Of a stretch of DNA of 16,228 bases, positions 7,037 through 14,707 are shown piece after piece (positions within the stretch are counted from its first letter, which is position 1; every line of letters starts with the position of its first letter). Origin of the DNA: Robiginitomaculum sp036478975 (GTDB lineage Bacteria > Pseudomonadota > Alphaproteobacteria > Caulobacterales > Maricaulaceae); the NCBI GenBank assembly GCA_036478975.1, contig JAZGFA010000064.1, forward strand, positions 1-16,228. Direction: 5' to 3'. The position numbers and the translations under genes were made by a program. The notes beneath the pieces were generated by a model. It had not been told where the DNA came from, searched no databases, and was given only the letters and a program-made list of their open reading frames with translations.

Positions 7037-7072
7037 GATAGCCGTATATAAAAATAATAAAGGGAGAGCATT

Positions 7073-7531
7073 ATGCAAATAGTGAAAAAAGACGACATTG
7101 CGAATATGATTGGCAAAGAGAGCGGGGTTAGCGATTGGATTGAAGTGGCCCAGCCGCGCATTAATGAATTTGCTGACGTAACCGAAGACCACCAATTTAT
7201 TCACGTCAATGAAGACATGGCTAAAATGACGCCTTTTGGCGGCACGATTGCCCATGGCTTTCTAACGCTCTCCCTGCTGTCAAAAATGGCTGAGGGAGGC
7301 TCTATCGTGATGGAGGGCGTCAAAATGGGGGTTAATTACGGCTTTGACAAAGTGCGCTTTATAAATCCGGTGCCGTCCGGCTCTAAGGTACGTGGCCGCT
7401 TTGTGGTAAAATCCATTGAAGAGAAACGCCCCGGCCAGTTTTTGGTCACCTATACGGTCACCGTTGAAATTGAGGGCGTTGAAAAGCCAGCCCTTATCGC
7501 GGACTGGCTTGGTATGCAGTTTACCGGCTAG
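7073..7531 (+). CDS. MaoC-like (R)-specific enoyl-CoA hydratase
   Basis: A 152-residue single hotdog-fold hydratase. The hydratase 2 motif is plain: Asp39 and His44 in TEDHQFIHVNED correspond to the catalytic Asp31 and His36 of Aeromonas PhaJ, followed by FGGTIAHGFLTLSL (55-68). It would interconvert trans-2-enoyl-CoA and (3R)-hydroxyacyl-CoA, the step next to the upstream SDR, so the pair equals the two enzymatic activities of MFE-2 on separate chains. GGGAGAG lies a few bases upstream of the ATG. The gene ends in the TAG at 7529-7531, which interlocks with the stop of the convergent kinase gene on the palindrome CTAG, leaving no room for a terminator between them. PHA-precursor supply is an alternative role, but no PHA synthase is in the window. 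Confidence 0.92.
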   Translation: MQIVKKDDIANMIGKESGVSDWIEVAQPRINEFADVTEDHQFIHVNEDMAKMTPFGGTIAHGFLTLSLLSKMAEGGSIVMEGVKMGVNYGFDKVRFINPVPSGSKVRGRFVVKSIEEKRPGQFLVTYTVTVEIEGVEKPALIADWLGMQFTG

Positions 7532-9339
7532 ATAAAGGCCGACATGCAGACGTCGGGAAGCGATTCTTGGCTGCTCGCGGTTTTGTCCCATTTTTCAATC
7601 ATGTCTTTTAATATGGTCAGATTGATCGGTTTGAGCATGTAATCGCTCATGCCCGCGGCGAGGCAAGTTTCACGCGCGCCGGTTTTGGCGTCGCCGGTCA
7701 GGGCAATAATCGGAATGCGTGCATTGGGCGTATCAAGCGCTCTGATAGCTTGGGTCGCTTCAATGCCACCCATGATTGGCATTTGTATATCCATTAAAAT
7801 CATATCGTAATGCAGGGTTTTGGCGGCTTTGACGGCTTCTTCCCCGTCTGCGGCTATATTGGTGACATAACCAAGCTCGGTAAGGGAGCGCTCTAAAAGC
7901 TGCTGATTGACGTAATTATCTTCAGCAATGAGAATGCGCAACACATTATTACGCGAGCTGGCCTTATCATCTTGATAATCATGGCCTTGCTCGCCCAAGA
8001 GGCGGTTTAATGTATCGAGCAGGGTTTTCTGCACAACGGGTTTAGCCACAAGGGCGTCATAACCGGCGTTTTCATATTGTGACCGCGCCATGCCCGCAGA
8101 GGATGACAAAATAATCGGTACATCTATGAATTTTTCTTGGCTACGAATGGTTTTGATAAGTTCCACCCCGTCTTTTTGCGGCATGAGATGGTCAGTGATG
8201 ATAATATCGACTTCATTGTTTTCGAGATATTCCAGCGCGCTATCACAGCCATCGGCGGCGTGGCAAATCATGCCGTAATCACGCAATTGCGCCTCGAAAT
8301 AACGGCGATTAATGGCCGTGTCGTCAACGATAATGGCGCGTTTTCCCGTAAGAGCCGCCGTATTATAGCTTGATAGGATATTGCCTTGGCTGTCATTGGC
8401 CTCTTCAAGCTCTAGGGTGAGAATAAAAGTGCTACCCTCTCCCGCCGTGCTCTCTAGGCTAATCTCGCCGCCCATCATCGTGGCGAGATGCTTGGAAATA
8501 GCGAGGCCAAGGCCCGTGCCACCATATTCGCGGGTTGTTGAAAGGTCCGCTTGGGAAAAACTTTCAAAGATAAGCTCTTGCTTCTCCGCGCTAATGCCAA
8601 TGCCCGTATCGGAAACGCGAATTTGCAGGGCTTGCAAGCCGTTATCTTTGCCCGAATTCTTACTTGGCATGGCCAGCACTTCAATGCCAACACTGCCTTC
8701 AGTGGTGAATTTTAGGGCATTACTGACAAAATTAGTAATAATTTGAGTCAAACGCTCCGGGTCGCCCATATAGGCGCGGGCGAGTTTAGGGTCGATATAG
8801 CTATTCATATCGACCTTATGGTCAGCAAGTTGCCCCCTAAACACGTCAACACAGGCTTCGACAACGCGCTGCACATTAAAGCTAATGTGCTCAAGGGCGA
8901 TGGATCCGGCTTCGATTTTGGATAGGTCGAGAATGTCGTTGAGGAGGAAGAGCAGGTTTTTACCGCTCGTTTCAACAATGTTGAGATATTCCCTTTGCTC
9001 TTCGGTGAGCTTTGTTGACAAAAGCAGGCTGGTAAAACCGAGAACGCCATTGAGCGGGGTTCTGATTTCATGGCTCATATTGGCGAGGAAAAGCGATTTG
9101 GAAAAATTGGCGTCATCCGCGTCTTTTTTACCTTGCTTGGCCTCACTATAAAGCTGGCCAAACTCATCCGAAGTCACTGTAATGGAACGTTCTAGCCGGG
9201 TTTGGGCCAGGTCAATGTCGATATAACGTTGGTTTATGAGCTTAAGTAGCTCGGCAGTGCTAGCCTTGCCATTGGGGGATTGTTTTACGACGCGTTTTAA
9301 CTGTTTTTGCAAAAGCGGGTGGAGATCGGAGGTGTTCAT
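7528..9339 (-). CDS. Soluble hybrid histidine kinase with two receiver domains (NosP-partner type)
   Basis: A 603-residue protein without membrane segments or a PAS, GAF or other sensor domain. Residues 1-75 (HPLLQKQLKRV, then LERSITVTSDEFGQLY) form the N-terminal helical module often found in kinases paired with FIST proteins. HisKA follows with phospho-acceptor His90 in MSHEIRTPLNG, then HATPase with the N box around Asn203/Asn207, G1 DTGIG at 244-248 and G2 GGTGLGLA at 273-280. Receiver 1 (about 334-447) has Asp339/Asp340, Asp383 and Lys433. Receiver 2 (about 467-585) has Glu473/Asp474, Asp517, Thr548 and Lys570. Both look phosphorylatable. There is no Hpt domain, so phosphate must pass to an Hpt protein elsewhere or the kinase acts through its receivers. 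Its ATG overlaps the FIST stop as ATGA, with GGAGG 7 bases upstream, implying translational coupling. Confidence 0.93.
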   Translation of the reverse strand: MNTSDLHPLLQKQLKRVVKQSPNGKASTAELLKLINQRYIDIDLAQTRLERSITVTSDEFGQLYSEAKQGKKDADDANFSKSLFLANMSHEIRTPLNGVLGFTSLLLSTKLTEEQREYLNIVETSGKNLLFLLNDILDLSKIEAGSIALEHISFNVQRVVEACVDVFRGQLADHKVDMNSYIDPKLARAYMGDPERLTQIITNFVSNALKFTTEGSVGIEVLAMPSKNSGKDNGLQALQIRVSDTGIGISAEKQELIFESFSQADLSTTREYGGTGLGLAISKHLATMMGGEISLESTAGEGSTFILTLELEEANDSQGNILSSYNTAALTGKRAIIVDDTAINRRYFEAQLRDYGMICHAADGCDSALEYLENNEVDIIITDHLMPQKDGVELIKTIRSQEKFIDVPIILSSSAGMARSQYENAGYDALVAKPVVQKTLLDTLNRLLGEQGHDYQDDKASSRNNVLRILIAEDNYVNQQLLERSLTELGYVTNIAADGEEAVKAAKTLHYDMILMDIQMPIMGGIEATQAIRALDTPNARIPIIALTGDAKTGARETCLAAGMSDYMLKPINLTILKDMIEKWDKTASSQESLPDVCMSAFI

Positions 9340-10469
9340 GCCGCTTCCTCCAATATTGTAATCGTCATGGTTTGATTATGCAGGTCGCAACGGCCTGTTT
9401 TGTAGTGGGAAGAAATCTCGCCGTAGGAATAAAAGCCCGCTTGCGGTATGGCCCCTAAAACTTCGCTGACTTCCTCTATTTCTTCATAGGTGCGCTGGCC
9501 GAGCACTAAGAAGCGGCCAATACAGCTGACCAGTAGGGCGACGGAATTTTGCGGGTCGCAGGCGCTAATGGCCTGCGCCGCCTTGCCCGCGCCGGCAATC
9601 AAATTATCGGGACTGCCTACCATGAGGCGGGCGCTATAGCCTTCGGGAATATCGCCAGCAAAGATGAGACTTTTATCGTCCTCATTAACCCCAATAACGC
9701 TGCGGATAAGATCGTGGTCGGGTTCATCCGGGTGGTAAATATTGAGCGGGTAGAGCAGGGCGCTTCCGGGTAAATCTTTGGCTTCTTCGCCGAGATATTT
9801 TTTGTAAATATCAAGGGCGGGCTGTTCATTGAGCTCATAAAGCACATTGTCTTTGGCGCGGGTAATCGTGCGCACATGGCCAAAATCATTCCAGCCAGCA
9901 AAGCTCCCGCTGTGCATTTTAAGGCCATTTCCATAAAAGCCAATAATGGCGACTTGCCCGCTTGTCATGGTGTTATTGGCCCCGACAAAGGTTTCACCAA
10001 AATCGGCATTATCGCCCGCAAGCCCGCCATTAATTGGAATGTTGGGCCCCAAAACGCCCTGCAAGCCTAATATGAGCTGTGAGCCATTGACCTTCAAGCC
10101 GTCGGAAATAATGAATATGCCGACAAGGTCATCATTTTTCAGTTCTTTGGCGAGGCTCATGCCGGTTTGAAAAGAATCCGTGGCATTGGTTTGCACGGCG
10201 CTGGCGAGTTTGGCGCTGGCATTGTCCCCGTCAAAGCTAATCGCAATGCCGGAACCGGTTTGCTCACGGACATCATCTTCGTAAATCTCGCCGCTTGTGC
10301 TGCATCCTACGACGATGGAATCTGGAAAAATTGCGCGCAGAGTATCAAATTCACCGGCCATATTGGGCAGGCTTGGCGAGAGGAAGGCTAACACAACATC
10401 CGGAGCGCTGGGCTTTGCGCCCTTAAGTTTCCAGCGCTTACCGTCATGGCGCAATAAATTTGTTCGCAT
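9336..10469 (-). CDS. FIST-domain sensor protein, NosP-like
   Basis: A 377-residue soluble protein. FIST_N covers about residues 23-205 (GCSTSGEIYED at 55-65, NGGLAGDN at 147-154) and FIST_C about 205-365 (NVLYELNEQPAL, VSCIGRFLVLGQR around 314-326, GFYSYGEIS at 345-353, CDLHNQTMTIT at 361-371). FIST domains bind small ligands. In Pseudomonas, Vibrio, Shewanella and Legionella, members called NosP are haemoproteins that sense nitric oxide and control the kinase encoded beside them. The same pairing here, with an ATGA overlap to a kinase lacking its own sensor, supports this assignment by analogy. Haem binding cannot be read directly from the sequence, so amino-acid or other ligands remain possible. 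The start at 10469 has only a weak GGGAT upstream; it is divergent from the OYE gene. Confidence 0.88.
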   Translation of the reverse strand: MRTNLLRHDGKRWKLKGAKPSAPDVVLAFLSPSLPNMAGEFDTLRAIFPDSIVVGCSTSGEIYEDDVREQTGSGIAISFDGDNASAKLASAVQTNATDSFQTGMSLAKELKNDDLVGIFIISDGLKVNGSQLILGLQGVLGPNIPINGGLAGDNADFGETFVGANNTMTSGQVAIIGFYGNGLKMHSGSFAGWNDFGHVRTITRAKDNVLYELNEQPALDIYKKYLGEEAKDLPGSALLYPLNIYHPDEPDHDLIRSVIGVNEDDKSLIFAGDIPEGYSARLMVGSPDNLIAGAGKAAQAISACDPQNSVALLVSCIGRFLVLGQRTYEEIEEVSEVLGAIPQAGFYSYGEISSHYKTGRCDLHNQTMTITILEEAA

Positions 10470-10628
10470 AATCCCATATCCCCATAGCCAGCACGCCCCC
10501 GCCTATCATAAGCCTAGAAAATAGGGGATAACCTCTTGTCGTATAGTTAACGGATTACGATTTTTTTACTCGCCCAAAGGCGCGGCTTGCCGTAAACGAA
10601 GATACATTAATCAATAAAGGCCCGCCCT
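10470..10628. promoter_or_regulatory. Divergent promoter region of FIST and OYE genes
   Basis: These 159 bases separate two diverging genes and must hold both promoters. An A/T-rich segment around 10537-10568 includes GTTAAC and a T7 run. TATGAT on the minus strand near 10503-10510 is a possible -10 for the FIST gene, without a matching -35. No convincing operator was found. Confidence 0.35.
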
Positions 10629-11723
10629 ATGACATCCCCTCTCTTTAAACCCTTCTCTTGCAAGGGCCTCGACCTGCCTAACCGTATCGTTATGGCGCCT
10701 ATGACCCGCAGCCAATCTCCGGATGGCGTGCCTACCGATGCTGTGGCTGGATATTACGCGCGCAGGGCGGCGGCGGATGTCGGCCTGATTATCACTGAAG
10801 GCACGGTGATTAATCGCGGCGGGGCGAGCGGCGATGCTAATATTCCATTGTTTCACGGCGAGGCCGCCATGGCGGGCTGGAAAAATGTGGTTGAGAAAAC
10901 CCACGCGGCCGGCGGTAAAATCGCCCCGCAAATCTGGCATCAAGGGCTTGCGCGCCGCCCCGGCACGGGCGCCTATCCTGACGCGCCTTCCGATAGTCCG
11001 TCCGGCATTACCCATAAGGGCAAAGAGGTCGCTTACGTCCCAACCGAGTCTGATATTGCCGATATGGTCGACGCATTTGCTAATGCTGCGGGCGATGCGG
11101 CTAAAGCCGGCTTTGATTGTATTGAGCTTCACGGCGCCCATGGTTACCTCATTGACCAGTTTTTCTGGGAGGTGATGAATGTGCGCGAAGATAAATATGG
11201 CGGCGGCCTCACAGAGCGCGTCAGTTTCGCGGCGGAAATCATCAAGGCATGCCGCAAGCAAATTGGCGCGGATATGCCGATTATCCTGCGTTACTCCCAG
11301 TGGAAACAGCAAGACTACGCCGCGCGCCTCGCGGACACGCCGCAAAAACTAGAGCAGTTTTTAAGCGTGCTTGTCGATGCGGGCGTCGATATTTTCCATT
11401 GTTCCCAGCGCCGTTTTTGGGAGAGCGAATTTGAAGGCTCCGAGCTTAATCTTGCGGGCTGGACGAAAAAAATTACGGGACTTCCGACCATTTCCGTTGG
11501 CAGCGTTGGCCTAGCCGGTGATTTTATCGGCAGTTTTGGCGGGGAGGGCAGTAAGGCCGCTCCGCTCGATGCGCTCTACGCCCGCATGGACGCCGGAGAG
11601 TTTGATCTCATCGCCATTGGCCGTGCTGTTTTGCAAGACCCGCATTGGGCGACCAAGGTCAAAGAGGGCCGCATGGACGAGCTAGAAGCGTTTGACGCCA
11701 AAAGCCTTGCGACTTTATCATAA
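10629..11723 (+). CDS. Old Yellow Enzyme family NAD(P)H:flavin oxidoreductase
   Basis: A 364-residue FMN-dependent TIM-barrel ene-reductase. The start has NRIVMAPMTRS (18-28), the FMN-phosphate and face contacts of the family. Gln101 and Arg221 match flavin-contacting positions. HGAHGYL at 168-174 supplies the substrate-binding pair His168/His171, with Tyr173 as the probable proton donor, as in OYE1 (His191, Asn194, Tyr196). NVREDKYGG (184-192) is the conserved loop, and IGRAVLQDP (330-338) binds the FMN phosphate. It would reduce activated C=C bonds of enones or nitro compounds; the natural substrate is unknown. The insertion GSFGGEGSKAAPL at about 301-313, after strand 7, is longer than usual in the closest bacterial members as I remember them. 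AAAGG lies 8 bases before ATG. It is convergent with the esterase gene, 18 bases apart, with no visible terminator. Confidence 0.93.
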   Translation: MTSPLFKPFSCKGLDLPNRIVMAPMTRSQSPDGVPTDAVAGYYARRAAADVGLIITEGTVINRGGASGDANIPLFHGEAAMAGWKNVVEKTHAAGGKIAPQIWHQGLARRPGTGAYPDAPSDSPSGITHKGKEVAYVPTESDIADMVDAFANAAGDAAKAGFDCIELHGAHGYLIDQFFWEVMNVREDKYGGGLTERVSFAAEIIKACRKQIGADMPIILRYSQWKQQDYAARLADTPQKLEQFLSVLVDAGVDIFHCSQRRFWESEFEGSELNLAGWTKKITGLPTISVGSVGLAGDFIGSFGGEGSKAAPLDALYARMDAGEFDLIAIGRAVLQDPHWATKVKEGRMDELEAFDAKSLATLS

Positions 11724-11741
11724 AGAGTCTGCGACGTTGTC

Positions 11742-12851
11742 CTAGCCTTTAAAGGCTTTGGCGATAAAACGCTCTAGCTCTGAATACGCCTCACCCGCTT
11801 CCTCAAGCTCGCGGTCAAATATGTGCCACACATGGGGCATGTGATCCCATGTTTGTAGCGTGGCCTGCCCGCCTTGAGCCACGGCTTTATTGACGTAGCG
11901 CGCCGCGTCATCGCGCATCATTTCACATTCACTGACCTGCAAAAGCGTTGGCGGTAGGCCCGCGAGGTTTCCCATAATCGGAGAAATAATTGGATTGCTC
12001 GGCTTAATGCCAAGCTTTTTCCACGACAGTAATAATAACAGCCAGCGCGGGATTTTCAAAAGCGGCCCGACCAGCGGCTTGAGCATAATATCCGTGTCGA
12101 AATTGGCGCGTATGGACGGGCTGCCAAAGCTTGAATCCGTAGCGGCGGACAGGCCAAAGGCGCAATCGGCGGCGCGCAAGCCTTCGTCTCTGGCCCAAGC
12201 AATAACCATCAATGTGAGATTGCCGCCGGCGCTGTCCCCGCCAACCGCCAAATGGCTTATAGGCGCGGCGCCTTCGGGGCCATTTTCTAATATCCATTCA
12301 TAGACTGCGCGCACGTCATCTACGCTCGCCATGCGGCCGTTTTCTGGCATTAACCGATAGTCACAAGCGTAAACACTCGCCCCCGTGCGCTTGGCGAGCT
12401 GCGCGGTAACCGGGCGGTGGCTAATGGCGCTGCCGGCGGAAAAAGCGCCGCCATGAATATAGAGAATACGTTTATTGGGGTCTGCGCCCTTTGCCCGCGC
12501 CCATTCCCCCGCCACAATTAAGCCGCGCCCGCTAGCGTCCATTTGCGTGAAAGTGACGCAGCTCTCAGCTTTAAAATTACGCGAGCGGCCAAAGCCTTCA
12601 AACCGTTTGCGTTTGGCGGCGAGGCTGTTTGTATCTTTAGTGGAGCTATGATTTGGCACGGTAAAGTTTTTATGCAGCATGGCCTCCGCTTGCGCGTAGC
12701 CCGCGCTGGGCGCCTTGCGCGCAAATGTTGCCGTAGGTTTTTTGCGGTCATATCGGCGTAAGCTTGGCCCGCGCGCCACGGCTACCATAATGACGAGCGC
12801 CGCGAATATGGCGGTTATAATAGCCAGTAAAAACCCAAATGCGTAAATCAT
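11742..12851 (-). CDS. Membrane-anchored alpha/beta hydrolase, HSL-type esterase
   Basis: A 369-residue protein. Residues 1-26 are a single hydrophobic segment with little charge before it, so the enzyme is probably tethered to the inner membrane rather than released. The catalytic domain has the oxyanion-hole motif HGGAF (133-137), a YRLMPE segment (165-170), nucleophile Ser207 in GGDSAGG, and a C-terminal ECEMMRDDA whose acidic residue (probably Glu310) and His340 in MPHVWH complete the triad. These are hallmarks of the hormone-sensitive-lipase family (family IV esterases). It would cleave short- to medium-chain acyl esters. The frame extends 18 codons to an ATG at 12905, but the ATG at 12851 has AGGGAGA about 6 bases upstream and begins at the hydrophobic segment, so it is preferred. 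It diverges from the SulP transporter gene. Confidence 0.88.
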   Translation of the reverse strand: MIYAFGFLLAIITAIFAALVIMVAVARGPSLRRYDRKKPTATFARKAPSAGYAQAEAMLHKNFTVPNHSSTKDTNSLAAKRKRFEGFGRSRNFKAESCVTFTQMDASGRGLIVAGEWARAKGADPNKRILYIHGGAFSAGSAISHRPVTAQLAKRTGASVYACDYRLMPENGRMASVDDVRAVYEWILENGPEGAAPISHLAVGGDSAGGNLTLMVIAWARDEGLRAADCAFGLSAATDSSFGSPSIRANFDTDIMLKPLVGPLLKIPRWLLLLLSWKKLGIKPSNPIISPIMGNLAGLPPTLLQVSECEMMRDDAARYVNKAVAQGGQATLQTWDHMPHVWHIFDRELEEAGEAYSELERFIAKAFKG

Positions 12852-12977
12852 AAAATCTCCCTGACCTGTATCTTGGCACAGATAATGCGCAGGTAAAACT
12901 TGCAATTAACCTTAGCCGCGCTAGGAAGGCGAAATTCTTGCCCATATGGGCTTTCCATAGGCTTATAGGCTGACCCC
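12852..12977. promoter_or_regulatory. Divergent promoter region of the esterase and sulP genes
   Basis: The 126 bases between these diverging starts include the perfect 10-bp palindrome CCCATATGGG (12941-12950), 28 bases before the sulP ATG, and TTGCAA at 12899-12904 as a possible -35. No -10 of good quality was found for either direction, so the boxes remain unassigned. Confidence 0.3.
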
Positions 12978-14645
12978 ATGATTAAATCTTATATCTCCTC
13001 CCTAGCAGAGCGCATTAAAGTTCCGGCGCGTCAACGGACGACGCCGCTGACCTTCACGCCTAATCGCATTAAGATTGAAATTCTGGCAGGCCTTACCGTT
13101 GCGCTGGCGCTGGTGCCTGAAGCGGTTGCCTTTGCTTTTGTTGCGCGGGTTGACCCGCTAGTTGGCCTTTACGCCGCCTTTATTGTTGGGCTTATCACGG
13201 CAATTATGGGCGGCCGCCCGGGGATGATTTCCGGCGCAACTGGCGCGCTCGCCGTGGTCATGGTGGCGCTTGTCGCCCAGCACGGGGTTGAGTATTTATT
13301 CGCCACCGTTGTCCTGATGGGGATATTGCAAATTTTGGCCGGGGTCTTTCATCTAGGAAAATTTATCCGCCTTGTGCCCCATCCGGTGATGCTCGGCTTT
13401 GTTAACGGGCTAGCGATTGTGATTTTCCTCGCCCAGCTTACCCAGTTTGAAGTTCTACCAGAAGGCGGATTGCAAGCGGCAACCGGCGCGGTCGGCGAAG
13501 GCCATGGACAGCTGCACGCTATAATGAACGCGGATTATTTAAGCGGAATAAAGCTTTATATGATGCTTGGCCTAACGGCTTTGACGATGTTTTTAATCTG
13601 GGCAACGCCGAAAGTGACCAAGCTTATTCCGGCGCCGCTTGCCGCCATTGGCATTGTCAGCGCTTTGGTGATTGTGCTTAAACTCGACACGTCAACGGTT
13701 GGAGATTTGGCGAGCGTGAAGGGCAATCTTCCGCCATTCCATTTGCCCAAGGTTGATTTTAGTTTTGAAACTTTGAAAATTATTGCGCCATATTCGGTTA
13801 TCCTCGCCGCCATTGGCCTGATTGAAAGCCTATTAACGCTCAACCTTGTCGGAGAGATTACCAATAAACGCGGCGGGGCGTCACGCGAATGCGTAGCCCA
13901 AGGCGTGGCCAATACGGTCACCGGATTTTTCGGCGGCATGGGCGGCTGCGCGATGATTGGCCAGTCAATGATTAACGTCAAATCCGGCGGACGCACGCGC
14001 CTATCCGGCATATCGGCGGCGCTATTTTTGCTCGGCTTTATCTTGTTTGCCTCAGGCTTGATTGAGCAAATTCCGCTAGCCGCGCTTGTCGGCGTAATGT
14101 TCATGGTGGTTATCGGAACTTTTGCGTGGCAGTCCTTGTCCATTATGCGCAAAATCCCGCTCATTGACGCCTTTGTGATTATCCTCGTAACCGCCGTGAC
14201 CGTCTGGCATGACCTTGCCACCGCCGTTGTTGTCGGGGTTATCGTCAGCGCGCTCGCCTATGCATGGCAGACGGCTAAGCATATTCATGCGCGCACAGAA
14301 ATCGACGAAGACGGCGCGAAAATCTACAAAATTGATGGCCCGCTTTTCTTTGGCTCAATTGAAGGTTTTACCGAATTATTTGACCCAGAAAATGATCCAG
14401 AGCGTATCGTCATCGACTTTATGGATAGCCGGGTTGCGGACCAAAGCGCCCTGCAAGCGATTGACGCGGTCGCGGCGAAATATCAAGCGCTCGGCAAGCG
14501 GTTAGAGCTGCGTCACTTAACCCATGATTGCCATAAGCTTCTCAGCAAAGCCGGACAGCTTATTGTCGATAGTGATGATGACCCTGATTATCAACTCGCC
14601 GTGGATTATACCGTCAATACGGGCGCGCTAGGCGGCGGACATTAA
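12978..14645 (+). CDS. SulP family inorganic anion transporter with STAS domain
   Basis: A 555-residue inner-membrane protein. After a 30-residue cytosolic start, the membrane domain (about 33-435) contains the family signatures GLTVALALVPEAVAFAFV (38-55), GLYAAF (63-68) and GRPGMISGATGALAVV (79-94), with about 10-12 hydrophobic spans. The C-terminal STAS domain (about 446-535) includes VIDFMDSRVADQSALQAID, where Ser490 lies at the position that is phosphorylated in anti-sigma antagonists of the STAS fold. SulP proteins move sulfate, bicarbonate, dicarboxylates or other anions with Na+ or H+; the substrate here cannot be chosen. No sulfate-assimilation or carbonic-anhydrase gene lies nearby. 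Only a weak AGG precedes the ATG. A strong terminator lies 7 bases after the stop. Confidence 0.93.
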   Translation: MIKSYISSLAERIKVPARQRTTPLTFTPNRIKIEILAGLTVALALVPEAVAFAFVARVDPLVGLYAAFIVGLITAIMGGRPGMISGATGALAVVMVALVAQHGVEYLFATVVLMGILQILAGVFHLGKFIRLVPHPVMLGFVNGLAIVIFLAQLTQFEVLPEGGLQAATGAVGEGHGQLHAIMNADYLSGIKLYMMLGLTALTMFLIWATPKVTKLIPAPLAAIGIVSALVIVLKLDTSTVGDLASVKGNLPPFHLPKVDFSFETLKIIAPYSVILAAIGLIESLLTLNLVGEITNKRGGASRECVAQGVANTVTGFFGGMGGCAMIGQSMINVKSGGRTRLSGISAALFLLGFILFASGLIEQIPLAALVGVMFMVVIGTFAWQSLSIMRKIPLIDAFVIILVTAVTVWHDLATAVVVGVIVSALAYAWQTAKHIHARTEIDEDGAKIYKIDGPLFFGSIEGFTELFDPENDPERIVIDFMDSRVADQSALQAIDAVAAKYQALGKRLELRHLTHDCHKLLSKAGQLIVDSDDDPDYQLAVDYTVNTGALGGGH

Positions 14646-14652
14646 ATAATAA

Positions 14653-14684
14653 AAGCCCCGCCTAATGTGGGTTAGGCGGGGCTT
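14653..14684. terminator. Bidirectional intrinsic terminator between sulP and isocitrate lyase
   Basis: A perfect 13-bp stem (14653-14665 with 14672-14684) closes a 6-base loop TGTGGG. It is flanked by an A-rich stretch on the left and TTCATTTCCTT on the right, and so serves both convergent genes. Confidence 0.92.
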
Positions 14685-14707
14685 CATTTCCTTGGAAGGG
14701 AAACTGT

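Noticed and set aside
12852..12905. 18-codon extension of the HSL-type esterase
   Set aside because: The extension would put polar residues before the membrane anchor, while the ATG at 12851 has a good AGGGAGA site and begins right at the hydrophobic segment.
13556..14221. A 221-codon minus-strand frame inside the SulP gene
   Set aside because: It lies wholly within a clear transporter gene and its composition is that of an antisense shadow; no family resemblance.
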